A stretch of 64,000 nucleotides of DNA, taken from Strigamia acuminata (lineage: Eukaryota > Arthropoda > Chilopoda > Geophilomorpha > Linotaeniidae). Below the pieces are notes generated by a model. The model was not told the DNA's origin. It saw only the letters and a list, made by a program, of their open reading frames with translations, and did no database searches. Both the position numbers and the translations under genes were made by a program. Shown piece after piece: positions 55,664-64,000 of the stretch. Positions within the stretch are counted from its first letter, which is position 1, and the number at the start of each line of letters is the position of its first letter. Where the stretch lies: positions 7,178,501 through 7,242,500 of the forward strand of contig OX442318.1 of assembly GCA_949358305.1 (NCBI GenBank). Reading direction: 5' to 3'.

Positions 55664-56251
55664 TTAGACTTCTAAACCCCTTCTACACTTTTCTGTGATA
55701 TATTTTCCAGTTATTGTCGCCTGCTGATTAAAAAGAAAACAATTTCTGTCAGGAAACAGCATGCATTCATTAAACAAGACCATAGGTTTGGTACGGAAAT
55801 TGTTTTTCGCTTCGGCCGGCTGAACTCTCAAACTCGACAAAGAGCAGCTGAAGCTAATTTCCGTACCAACTATGGATTTTTTTATTATTATTAAATCCAC
55901 GAAATACTTTCCTTTTATCACTTTTATCTTCAATACCAACTTTCCATTAGAAAATGTGCAAACTTTAATTTGCTCTATGGCCACACATACACAAGAAATT
56001 GCACTCTGAAATAACCAGCAAAAGGTAGATGCAGAGTGGAAAATGAGGACCCAAAGAGACACCTTTAGAAGTGATAAGAACTTCATTTCGGAAGAGAAGC
56101 GATAAAAAGAACCTAAAGGAAATCTCCTTGCTAGACGATTGCTCGACGCAACAACTCCATTCCAAGTAAAGGCACCACGGGTGGTTTCTACTTCTATCAA
56201 ATCAGTCTCACTTAACAGTTTATAAAGCCTTTGAAATATCGTTGTCATCAA
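55664..56251 (-). other. Unassigned 195-codon open frame with an internal hairpin
   Basis: This is the second longest open frame in the window after the transposase. It includes a hydrophobic stretch (MKFLSLLKVSLWVLIFH) followed by more hydrophobic and Cys residues, then FSNGKLVLKIKVIKGKYF. No family is recognised. A 96-bp hairpin (55780-55875, arms CCATAG…GGTACGGAAATT) lies inside its 3' half, which argues against a conserved protein. A signal-peptide exon was considered, but the sequence does not fit OAF. Confidence 0.25.
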
Positions 56252-56483
56252 CCTAGGCTCTATTCCCTGTTTTGCAAAAGCTAGACCAGCAACTTGTGAT
56301 ATACAGAGTACATCTCAAGATCCATAGATCTATTGGGCGGAAGCATAAGTGGTTTAGAATAAACATCTCTCGACACTTCATGTAATCGAAAAGATGTGTC
56401 TATCCGTACAAGAGAACACCAGTAGACAAATCTACATTGCGTCAATTATTTAGTCAATTGGGAGCCCAGGTAGCACAGATGAT

Positions 56484-57690
56484 CGAATCTACATAGAATC
56501 TGTATAGACCGCTCTGTGTTGAATCTGCATAGACCTGTTGATATAGATGCGATGTTAAATCTATGTCAATGTTCTATCCCAATTTAATTTAACATAGATT
56601 TAACATAGACTGCTCTATGCAGAATCAACAGAGAGCGATTGATGTTGAATCTGTGTAGACCGCTCTGTGTTGAATCTGCATAGGCCTGTTGATATAGATG
56701 CTATGTTAAATCTATGTCACAGTTCTATCCCAATTTAATTTTAACATAGATTTAACATAGACTGCTCTATGTTGAATCAACATAGACGGATTTATGTTGA
56801 ATTAACATAGAAGGCTCTGTGTTGAATCTACGTAGACCGTTAATGTCAATGCGATGCTAAATCTACGTCACTGTTCTATCCCAAAATAAATTTAACATAG
56901 ATTTAACATAGACCGCTCTATGTTGAATCAACATAGACCGATTTATGTTGAATTAACATAGAAGGCTCTGTGTTGAATCTACGTAGACCGTTAATGTCGA
57001 TGCTATGCTAAATCTATGTGATAATTCTATCCCAATTTAATTTTAACATGGATTTAACATAGACCGCTCTATGTTGAATCAACATAGACCGATTTATGTT
57101 GAATTAACATAGAAGGCTCTGTGTTGAATCTACGTAGACCGTTAATGTCGATGCTATGCTAAATCTATGTGATAATTCTATCCCAATTTAATTTTAACAT
57201 GGATTTAACATAGACCGCTCTATGCTGAATCAACATAGACCGATTTATGTTGAATTAACATAGAAGGCTCTGTGTTGAATCTACGTAGACCGTTAATGTC
57301 GATGCTATGCTAAATCTATGTAATAATTCTATCCCAATTTAATTTTAACATGGATTTAACATAGACCGCTCTATGCTGAATCAACATAGACCAATTTATG
57401 TTGAATTAACATGGACCGCTCTGTGTTGAATCGGTGTAGACTGTTAATGTCGATGCTATGCTAAATCTATGTCATAATTCTATCCCAATTTAATTTTAAC
57501 ATGGATTTAACATAGACCGCTCTATGCTGAATTAACAGAGAGCGATTGATGTTGAATCTGTGTAGACCGCTCCGTGTTGAATCTGTGTAGACCGTTAATG
57601 TCGATGCGATGTTAAATCTATGTCAACATTCTATCCCAAAATAAATTTAACATGAATTCAACACTGTGTTGAATCAATAGAGACCGACGG
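56484..57690. repeat. 151-bp tandem array, eight units
   Basis: The anchor CTATCCCAATTTAATTTTAA recurs every 151 bp exactly (anchors near 56578, 56729, 56880, 57031, 57182, 57333 and 57484, with a last one near 57635). Each unit is itself made of short direct and inverted copies of AACATAGA/TCTATGTT. Middle units are nearly identical. It forms the left subterminal part of the mosaic element. Confidence 0.93.
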
Positions 57691-57696
57691 TGACTT

Positions 57697-57750
57697 TGAG
57701 TTGATGTAATTGTTTATTCAAGAAATGCTTGTTTGAATTTGTATATTTTC
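57697..57750. repeat. Left copy of 54-bp direct repeat flanking captured DNA
   Basis: AATTGTTTATTCAAGAAATG followed by CTTGTTTGAATTTGTATATT recurs with few changes at 59262-59316. The intervening 1.5 kb carries the captured fragments, so the two copies mark the edges of an acquired segment. Between 57751 and 58039 a plus-strand exon-like stretch (NNVYKSISTTSAIVEKKFEC) is unassigned. Confidence 0.8.
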
Positions 57751-58039
57751 GAGAAATGAATCACTACAAATAAAGAAATAAAGAAATAATGTCCTACCGT
57801 CAACAATGTATACAAATCTATAAGCACGACTTCGGCGATTGTAGAGAAGAAATTTGAATGCGCTCGTGAATAAAAAATAACAATGATTTGGTAAAAAGGG
57901 CTGAAATATCAAGAGGAACGACCAAACACGATGAAATATTTATATATTACATAACGAGTTAATGTAATAACAAAAAAAAACATAAAACGATGATTTTAAA
58001 AACTTAATTTAAATTTCGGAGTAAACACAAGTCGAGGTG

Positions 58040-58640
58040 CTTGTTCATGTGATTTTCTTCAATCTTAAGCGAGCACACGGGCAGGGACTGGGATGAAGAC
58101 CGATCGAACGATTATTATGAGAATTTCTGCATTACGAAGACACAAAGAATGCGCTAAAAGTTGGACAATTCGAAGTTCCGACCGCACAAGGTGGGTTGTT
58201 GTTTGTATTAATTTTAATGCGTTATTTCGTGTTTTTATTGATTTTATTTGGGTTTTTTTCCTAGTTGCAGCAGTTTACCTCCGTTAAGGAGATTCTGCTC
58301 AAAACGAAAAGCGGGTGGCCGAAAGAAGTGAAGAGAGGAACGCCACAAGCGAAACGAGCCAAGGCGAGGACTGCAACGACGAGAAAGAGGAGAAATTGAG
58401 GAGAACGACTAGAACTCAACGAACAACCATTTCATCTAAACCAACGCACCAAAACGCGATATTTCTGCTTGTGGATCGAAACACTGTTGGTTGATAATGC
58501 GGACGAAACAACATCGTCGCACATTCCGACGTCCGAAAAGATTGAAACGAGCGTCGTTTGATGATGTTACAGCATTCGACACACACACGTGGCAAAGGTT
58601 TTGAAGATTTGCATCGGCAGTGCACACAGGTTTCAATCGT
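58040..58640 (+). pseudogene. Captured exon fragments of an unidentified gene
   Basis: The sequence has higher G+C and CpG than the host background. An exon-like stretch with one in-frame stop (…TQRMR*KLDNSKFRPHK) ends at a good donor (CACAAG|GTGGGT, 58191). After a 74-bp intron-like gap with acceptor TTTTTTCCTAG it continues LQQFTSVKEILLKTKSGW, then a lysine/arginine-rich tail. Another open stretch at 58495-58610 includes RRPKRLKRASFDDVTAFD. I recognise no family. The intron shows that genomic DNA, not mRNA, was captured. Confidence 0.45.
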
Positions 58641-58799
58641 TAAAATATTTATGATTGTAATTGTAATTCAATTTTTATACTTATTTTTATTTTTTTTCAA
58701 ATATTTTTTTTGATTTTGCTAGGATTTTTGCAGTTAGGCCTAAATTTTAGCAACGCTTGATTAAAAATTAGGCCTAACTGCAAAAACTGACTCGTACGT

Positions 58800-59248
58800 C
58801 AAATACACATTCATGTCGAATCCGAATCACCACGAAAACGAATTTAAATCCGAAATCCAGCTTCGAAAGCTTCAACTTAAACGAGTTTCATCCGTTGATC
58901 AGCGTTCTCAGCGACGGAATCGTTCTCGGAGGACGGAAAGACTTTCAAAGCGGCGAATTACAAGATTACGAAAACGGTAAAACGATAAAACAATACAACG
59001 GAACGTTTTGATTTTGATTGATTTCGATTTTCTAGGTTGTTTGGACGACGTGCGCTTCGATCGCATTACGAAGCACCTGCCGATGCCACTGGTCCGATTA
59101 TCCCGAAGTGTTCAACTTTTTGCACGTCGAGTCCGGCTGCGATCCGACGGCGTGTCTGCTGGCCAACTGACCGGACGTATACTGCAAACAACTCTTCTTA
59201 AACCACGATTGCAGGAGCAACGCGGGCTTCGTGACGGGGCTGTGCGGT
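58800..59248 (+). pseudogene. Captured cadherin-type laminin-G/EGF fragment, broken
   Basis: Exon to 58976 encodes SFNLNEFHPLISVLSDGI then VLGGRKDFQSGELQDYEN. A 59-bp intron (58977-59035, GTAAAA…TTCTAG) follows, and the split codon G|GT restores the frame into GCLDDVRFD. That is the end of a laminin-G domain as found in Fat-like, neural and flamingo cadherins. Soon after HLPMP a shift is needed to continue as WSDYPEVFNFLHVESGC, and a TGA (59168-59170) interrupts the Cys-rich, EGF-like remainder (…YCKQLFLNHDC). The segment stops abruptly where element sequence resumes (TAGATTTAACATAGACC, about 59249). It is a non-functional copy; the donor gene is not identified beyond this. Confidence 0.72.
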
Positions 59249-59261
59249 AGATTTAACATAG

Positions 59262-59316
59262 ACCGCTCTGTTGATATAATTGTTTATTCTAGAAATGCTC
59301 GTTTGAATTTGTATAT
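59262..59316. repeat. Right copy of 54-bp direct repeat flanking captured DNA
   Basis: Matches 57697-57750 (AATTGTTTATTCTAGAAATG then CTCGTTTGAATTTGTATATT) and is itself preceded by a partial 151-bp unit (ATTTAACATAGACCGCTC). Confidence 0.8.
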
Positions 59317-59537
59317 TTTTATACTTGCAATTATAATTTTGATAAATTTTACAACTGCAGTCATTTACTCATTACATTTGCACATAACAAGTTAAAATAA
59401 AAGTACAACTATAACTTAATTTATGGGTTTTATTTAAAATGAAAAGAAAATTTTATGTTTTACATTTTTACATTTCGCTGTATGACGACAAGTCAATTTC
59501 AAAACGCTGATATCAACTTCAAAACGGCTTTGAACAC

Positions 59538-59863
59538 TACCGCGGTCCTGGTACAGTACTGGGACTGGGATTTGCGGTACGTCTCGCGGACCATGAGAAA
59601 ACGCGAGAACACTCCAGAATCTCGTGTTTTCTCGCTTTCTCCACTTCCCATTTAAAAAAACCATAAAAAACCATTAAAAAAACCGACTAAAAGTGAAAAA
59701 TAATATTAAAAACCATAATAACACTTTTAATCAGTTTTTTTTTTATGATTCTTTACTTTTTTTTAAAATAGGAAGTGGAAAACGCAAGAAAACACGAGAT
59801 TCTCGTGTTTTCTCGTGTTTTCTCGGGGACCGCGAGATGTACCGCAAGTTCGGTCCGCGGTAC
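59538..59863. mobile_element. Nested fold-back MITE with GTACCGCGG ends
   Basis: TACCGCGGTCC…TTGCGGTACGTCTCGCGG and the inverse CCGCGAGATGTACCGCAA…GGTCCGCGGTA form long imperfect arms. AACACGAGATTCTCGTG is repeated on both sides, with an A/T-rich centre. It lies inside the mosaic element. Confidence 0.75.
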
Positions 59864-60240
59864 ACGAATTTTTAAAAGTACCGGCTTCCGGTTTGTGTGC
59901 TCTAAGCGACCGCGTGGTTAGGTTAATGGTTTTAATGGTTTTAATCAAACATCTTGTTGCTGGAATTAAACCATACAACCATGTAAGCCATGTGTATGGA
60001 AGGTACCGGTAGGTGTTTTGATTTTTACAGGTAGATCGATCAACGATCGATACATGCCGAAGCGATGACAAAAACGCAGTGTATAAAATTAACCTCGGAA
60101 ATCGGAAAATGATAGGAAATAAACGACCCGACTGCCCGAATAACGTAATTCGAATATAAAGTAAATAAATTTCACTTATTACGATCTTTTATGCCGACGT
60201 AAAACTAAACTAAAAATTAATACGAATTTATTTTTAACAG

Positions 60241-60445
60241 ACGAAACGAATCAATACGAACTAGCGGACAGGTCTTTCGCGATAAGGAGCGAACCCGCGA
60301 ACAGACCACAACTCAACAATTAAACAAGGTAGTTTGACTTTACATTTTTCTTAATACTGATTAACCAAACCAAAAACACTAATTTGTAGATGAAAAAACG
60401 CGCGTGGTCTACAGATCCATTTGCGAACCTACCGTAGTCGGATAT
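60241..60445 (+). pseudogene. Captured exon-like pair upstream of the RIOK1 fragment
   Basis: Two short segments are bounded by canonical splice sites. The first, 60241-60328, follows TTTTTAACAG and precedes GTAGTTTG. The second, 60390-60445, follows AATTTGTAG and precedes GTGAGTTA. The gap between them is 61 bp and the next gap is 199 bp. Possible translations (RNESIRTSGQVFRDKERTRE; EKTRVVYRSICEPTVVGY) are not recognised. They may be earlier exons of the same captured RIOK1 gene or of another gene. Confidence 0.4.
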
Positions 60446-60644
60446 GTGAGTTACACGTTAAAATTGATTATTTTTAGGGAAAGTTTTAATTTTTTGGGGG
60501 TTTTTATTGAATTTTTTGGGTTTATATTGAACATTTTTGGTTTACATTGAATTTTTTCATTTAAAATTGAATTTCTGAAATTAAATAAAACCTCTTGCTT
60601 AAAACGAATAAACAAAAATGACAATTTACTCTCATTCCTTTTAG

Positions 60645-61009
60645 TTCAATTCGACGTCCCCGATTTATCCAGTTCCACAACAAACAAACTAACCGAAAAC
60701 GAGCGCCGAACCAAAGACAAATTCGACCGTGCAACAGTCTAACAGGTTCTAGACGTGCGCACTAGAATGATCGTCTTCAAAATAGTTAATTCGCAATTTG
60801 AAGAAATCAACGGCTGCGTCGGCACGGGAAAAGAAGCAAACTTTCACCACGCACTCGGCAAAAACGACGAAGAATACGCAATCAAAGTCTACAAAACCTC
60901 CATTTTGGTCTTCAACGACCGAGATCGATACGTGACCGGCGAATTTCGGCTCCGACACGATTACAACCGGAAAAACAACGGGAAAATGGTGCAAACCTGG
61001 GCCGAATAG
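60645..61009 (+). pseudogene. Captured RIO kinase 1 (RIOK1) fragment, broken
   Basis: After an acceptor (TCCTTTTAG, AG at 60643-60644) the frame reads QFDVPDLSSSTTNKLTEN…KDKFDRATV, then TAA (60740-60742). It continues [65 protein letters not shown] and VQTWAE before TAG (61007-61009). This is the start of the RIO1 atypical kinase domain, with the P-loop-like GTGKEAN and the ATP-binding lysine in [12 protein letters not shown]1 acts in 40S ribosome maturation. Two stops replace residues expected to be E and K, and the catalytic half is missing, so the fragment is non-functional. The intron before it means it came from genomic DNA. Confidence 0.88.
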
Positions 61010-61199
61010 AGATGAGAAATTTAATGAGAATGCACAACAATGGCCTCAACTCTCAAAACCGTTGTTGCTAAGAAGTCACGCGTGAAAAAACTCGTTCTTT
61101 TTGTAAAATATTGTTATTTTTTGAAAAATAAAATTTTTTAAAATTTTAATATTTTGTTTTTTTTATACAAAAAAAGTACATAGAACTATAAGTCGATTT

Positions 61200-61797
61200 T
61201 AATATCAGATCTACTTCAAATTGATGTAGAAGTCTCGATCGAATCTACGTCGATTTGAAGTAGAATCGATCTACAGCTCTATGTCGATGCTATGTTAAAA
61301 TCGCGACCGGGCGACGCTAATTCCATGTCAATGCTATGTTGTTTCGGCATAGTTTCATCCTTATTCTACGTTAAATAGACGTAGAATTTGACGTTGAGTT
61401 TGACGTAGAATTCTATGCAGAGTTTGACGTAGAATTCTACATAGATTTAACATAAAATAAGGATGAAACTATGCCGAAACAGCGTAGCATTGACATGGAA
61501 TTAGCGCATTTTGGTCACGATTTTGACATTGAATCTACATAAAGCGGTAGATCGATTCTATGTTGATCGACATAGAACTCTACGTAGAATTCGACGTCGA
61601 TTTGACGTTGTATTGATGTAGCATCGATCTACAGCTCTATGTAGATGCTATGTCAAAATCGTGACAGAAATGCGCTTATTCCATGTCAATGCTATGTAGT
61701 TTCGGCATAGTTTCTACCTTATTCTATGTTAAATCTATGTACCAAGATAGACGGTTTGCATAGATTCTATCTAGATTTAACATAGTTTTGTTACTTG
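61200..61797. repeat. Palindromic right subterminal block of the mosaic element
   Basis: CCATGTCAATGCTATGTTGT then TTCGGCATAGTTTCATCCTT at about 61322-61363 is inverted at about 61455-61500 (AAGGATGAAACTATGCCGAA) and appears a third time, direct, at 61680-61725. ACGTAGAATTC and GATCTACAGCTCTATGTCGA motifs also recur. The last 50 bp repeat the CATAGATTTAACATAG theme of the left array. Confidence 0.85.
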
Positions 61798-61837
61798 GGA
61801 GGAAGTTATTTGTAATGTTGTCATATCTTTAAGACTA

Positions 61838-62104
61838 TGTTTACGTGCACAGAATATTTCGAGTGAGATGGAATATTCCGTGTGCACAACTGTCATGTAA
61901 ACAGGAATTATTCGAGTAGTGAATAATCCCTCGCAGAAGGTTGTTTAATTCGAGTGAACTCAAATTATTTTTCTTGCGCATGTGCGCATTGCTTCCGGCA
62001 ATTCCCTATTGGTCGAAAACCGAAAGTAATCACGAATTATTTTCTGCATGTAAACACAACAATTCGATTTTTTCACCACTCAAATTATTCAATGCATGTA
62101 AACG
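61838..62104. mobile_element. GTTTACATGCA-ended MITE, copy 2
   Basis: TGTTTACGTGCACAGAATAT on the left and its inverse ending GCATGTAAACG. The interior matches 33542-33829 inverted, including TTGCGCATGTGCGCA (NRF1-like) where copy 1 has GCACGCATGCGCAA. Confidence 0.82.
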
Positions 62105-62544
62105 TATACTCTAGTTGCAGTCAAAAAGGCACTTTACAATCTGTACTCCCATTGGTCGAGCCAGTTTACTACTAACTCCAGACTGTATACTACTACTAGG
62201 AGAAGTAGTTTTGATTTTTATTTATTGTTGTGCTTGTTATAACTAGTTTAGTTAATGTTATTTAGATTTTTCTTATTAAAATATGTTATTTCCATCATTG
62301 AAATGAAGTTTTACGCACATAAAAATGTCAAACTCATGTTTGTTATGTTTATTGGTTACTATGTCTGGATAGTAAACAATTTTGAATTTTTGGTAGTTGC
62401 CTAAGCAATCGATTACAATGTCTATACATTGTAATGCAATTCTGGTGTTTGGGTCTACTTTTCCGGATCACTACACCAGTAAACTGGCTCGACCAATGGG
62501 AGTACAGATTGTAAAGTGCCTTTTGGACTGCAACTAGAGTATAG
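62105..62544. mobile_element. Long-TIR CCAAT-box MITE, best copy
   Basis: Inverted arms of about 64 bp run TATACTCTAGTTGCAGTCAA, then GGCACTTTACAATCTGTACT, then CCCATTGGTCGAGCCAGT. The interior has ATGTCTATACATTGTAATGC and CACTACACCAG. It abuts the element ending at 62104 without spacer, and the left end carries TATA. Confidence 0.9.
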
Positions 62545-62650
62545 TATCAGTCAATCGCAAACGATCCAACAAACAGGCCTAAAAACGACCACATTCACGG
62601 TTTTTGCGTACTATTTTGGCCGTTTTTATAAACGACGTCCCCAATTCAAT
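62545..62650. repeat. Repeat segment that is an empty site for MITE A
   Basis: In reverse complement it reads through AAAACGGCCAAAATAGTACG, then AAAAACCGTGAATGTGGTCG and TTTTTAGG. The corresponding place at about 400-780 has the 294-bp MITE A between the same two flanks. Confidence 0.65.
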
Positions 62651-62929
62651 GCTTATTCACTTCATTCGATTTCAGTTTATGCTACAATTTCACGGAACCA
62701 ATTAATGACACAATCCGATCAATACCTGTATGAATGAATCCAAGAGAAAAAAAAACATTTTATAGAACTAATAGATGATTGGTTTAATGTATGCAGCAGC
62801 AAAATTATTAGTTCTAAGGAATAGAAACCGTCATCAATTCTCAGAACCACGCTGTAACAACGTTGTAGTATGATGGCGCTAAAGTAAGACAACATTGCGA
62901 TGTCATCTCCCAGAGAAACTAGTATACTC

Positions 62930-63165
62930 TGGCCATGTGTAAGTTTGGCCTAAATCCGAGCCTTTTCTCTGGTGTAGTGATACAAGAAAATAGATCCAAA
63001 CACCAGGATTGCAACCAATCTACTGAAAATAGTAAGCGAACGTTCTAAAATTTCTGGAAGAAACAAGCAATAAACTCTGAACTATTTTTTCTGGTGGCAG
63101 CACAGAGTGAGTTATGAGGCTCAGATTTAGGCCAGTAGTTTCAACTACAGTAAAATTCCAATTCT
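62930..63165. mobile_element. Diverged long-TIR MITE related to 21558-21935
   Basis: ACTCTGGCCATGTGTAAGTT, then TTGGCCTAAATCCGAGCC, is paired with GGCTCAGATTTAGGCCAG on the right. The interior has TCTGGTGTAGTGATAC, AACACCAGGATTGCA and TTTTCTGGTGGCAGCAC, as in the family. Confidence 0.7.
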
Positions 63166-63216
63166 AAGACCCACTTTTATGCCTAAAAGCCATGACTAAA
63201 AGTGGTGGTGCATCTA

Positions 63217-63377
63217 ATGCCTAGTTCACACTTGAACCACTTTTCTGCATAACTACCCAACTTTTAGAAACTCGTGTTCACACTTCTTCTAGTTTTCTAC
63301 AACTCAGAACAAAATGGCGACTCTTCTACAAAGTCACAACTTCTACAAAAGCGGTTTAAGTGTGAACTAGGCATTAA
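63217..63377. mobile_element. Small MITE with TAATGCCTAGTTCACACTT ends
   Basis: TAATGCCTAGTTCACACTTG and its inverse (AAGTGTGAACTAGGCATTA) flank a 120-bp interior with further GTTCACACTT and an inverted CTTCTAGTTTTCTACAACT / AAAGTCACAACTTCTACAAA pattern. TAA/TTA at the edges may be the 3-bp duplication of PIF/Harbinger elements. Confidence 0.85.
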
Positions 63378-64000
63378 AATCCGTTGCGTCTTAGAATAAT
63401 AATTTTACGACAGTAGTTTCAAAGTACTTGTACAGGTGAAAATTGCACTGGAAACTGCTTGTAGATTGTTAAGTCGGGTCTCCTTTTCTAAAATAATTCC
63501 AATATTCTAAACAACTGTAAAAAATTCTTCTGAAGTAAACAAAAAAAAACAAGAAAGAAAAAACTTCTCAAACCATATGTCTGATTATACCTAGCACATT
63601 GTTTGCTTTAGATATATCAGTGGTCTGACAGTTAATTGTGCGCACAGTTGATGGTTTTGACAATAAACCAATATCTATTGCCTAATAAAAATTACATGTC
63701 CAACCGAGTCGAGTGGAAAAGCGGTAATGTTCATTGGCAGTGATGACTAAGGGCGTGCGAGCCAAGAAAAAAAGCAACACTGACAAAATAAACAAGTCCA
63801 ATTACCCAGAACGCGTCCAATTCTGGCTCTACTCCAAAGCACCATACACAGCCTGACACTCAAAATTCAGCAACAATCAAGAACAGAAGGAAAAAACTTT
63901 TATCAGACCAAAATAAAAAATAGTAACAACAAAACATTCTGTTGACTATTAGCAGAAGACCAATGAAAATGAAACACCCACTTGTGATTCAGACATAAAA
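63378..64000. other. No gene seen
   Basis: AT-rich end of the window with no supported exon. The missing 5' exons of oaf were looked for and not found here. Confidence 0.4.

Larger units (their letters stand above)
56463..61797. mobile_element. Mosaic gene-capturing DNA element (about 5.3 kb)
   Basis: The ends are CCCAGGTAGCACAGATG on the left and, inverted, CCCAAGTAACAAAACTATG on the right. Both run into CATAGATTTAACATAGAC-type sequence. Inside, in order, lie a 151-bp tandem array, exon-like fragments with introns (58040-58640), a laminin-G/EGF fragment (58800-59248), a nested MITE (59538-59863), a RIOK1 fragment (60645-61009), and a palindromic subterminal block (61200-61797). No transposase is visible, so it would need one from elsewhere. 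No flanking duplication is evident. CCC-ends with subterminal arrays recall the KDZ (Zisupton-type) group, but that is only a suggestion. Confidence 0.7.

Noticed and set aside
55664-56251. The missing signal-peptide exon of OAF
   Set aside because: There is a hydrophobic stretch, but the expected conserved N-terminal OAF segment does not follow and no phase-0 donor in the right frame is evident.
58093-58636. Functional genes inside the mosaic element
   Set aside because: Every recognisable fragment is incomplete and carries stops or a shift, so they are recorded as captured pseudogene pieces.

Overview
The window is a stretch of AT-rich animal nuclear DNA. It is dense with repeats and poor in genes. 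An arthropod outside the flies is the best guess. The evidence is a secreted out-at-first (OAF) protein of arthropod type split by very long introns, short interstitial tracts of TTAGG (the ancestral arthropod telomere repeat), and an intact P-element-like transposon. No species is assigned. I see no intact rRNA or tRNA gene, no CRISPR array and no bacterial-style operon.

Host genes. Three coding exons of an out at first (oaf) gene lie on the minus strand at 29395-29529, 12784-12961 and 10784-11058. They join in frame into the C-terminal part of OAF and end at a TGA. The introns between them are 16.4 kb and 1.7 kb. The signal-peptide exons were not found and probably lie beyond the right edge, so much of 11-64 kb may be intron or upstream DNA of this gene. 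Downstream of oaf, at about 8.66-8.88 kb and 3.41-3.65 kb, two related minus-strand segments look like duplicated non-coding first exons with the same splice donor and a conserved short upstream ORF.

Intact transposon. At 48561-53304 there is a 4.74-kb P-superfamily element with an 8-bp target duplication (GTTTAAAC), 29-bp perfect terminal inverted repeats and a four-exon gene. That gene encodes a 902-residue THAP/DDE transposase, close in plan and length to THAP9. Nothing in it looks broken.

Mosaic element. At 56463-61797 a 5.3-kb repeat-built element has CCC-starting ends, a left array of 151-bp repeats and a palindromic right end. Its middle carries decayed, intron-containing gene fragments: a cadherin-type laminin-G/EGF segment, a RIO1 kinase (RIOK1) segment and unidentified exons. 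It contains no visible transposase, and it looks like a gene-capturing (Pack-type) DNA transposon.

The rest is a layered mass of small repeats. There are several MITE families: hAT-like with 8-bp duplications, TTAA-flanked piggyBac-like, pogo-like, long-TIR families carrying CCAAT boxes, and a family rich in CRE and NRF1-like sites. There is a 5S-rRNA-derived SINE, and there are minisatellites with units of 10, 20, 41, 42, 52/54 and 151 bp. Several are nested inside one another, and some older copies provide paralogous empty sites. Coordinates of repeat edges are read by eye and may be off by a few bases.
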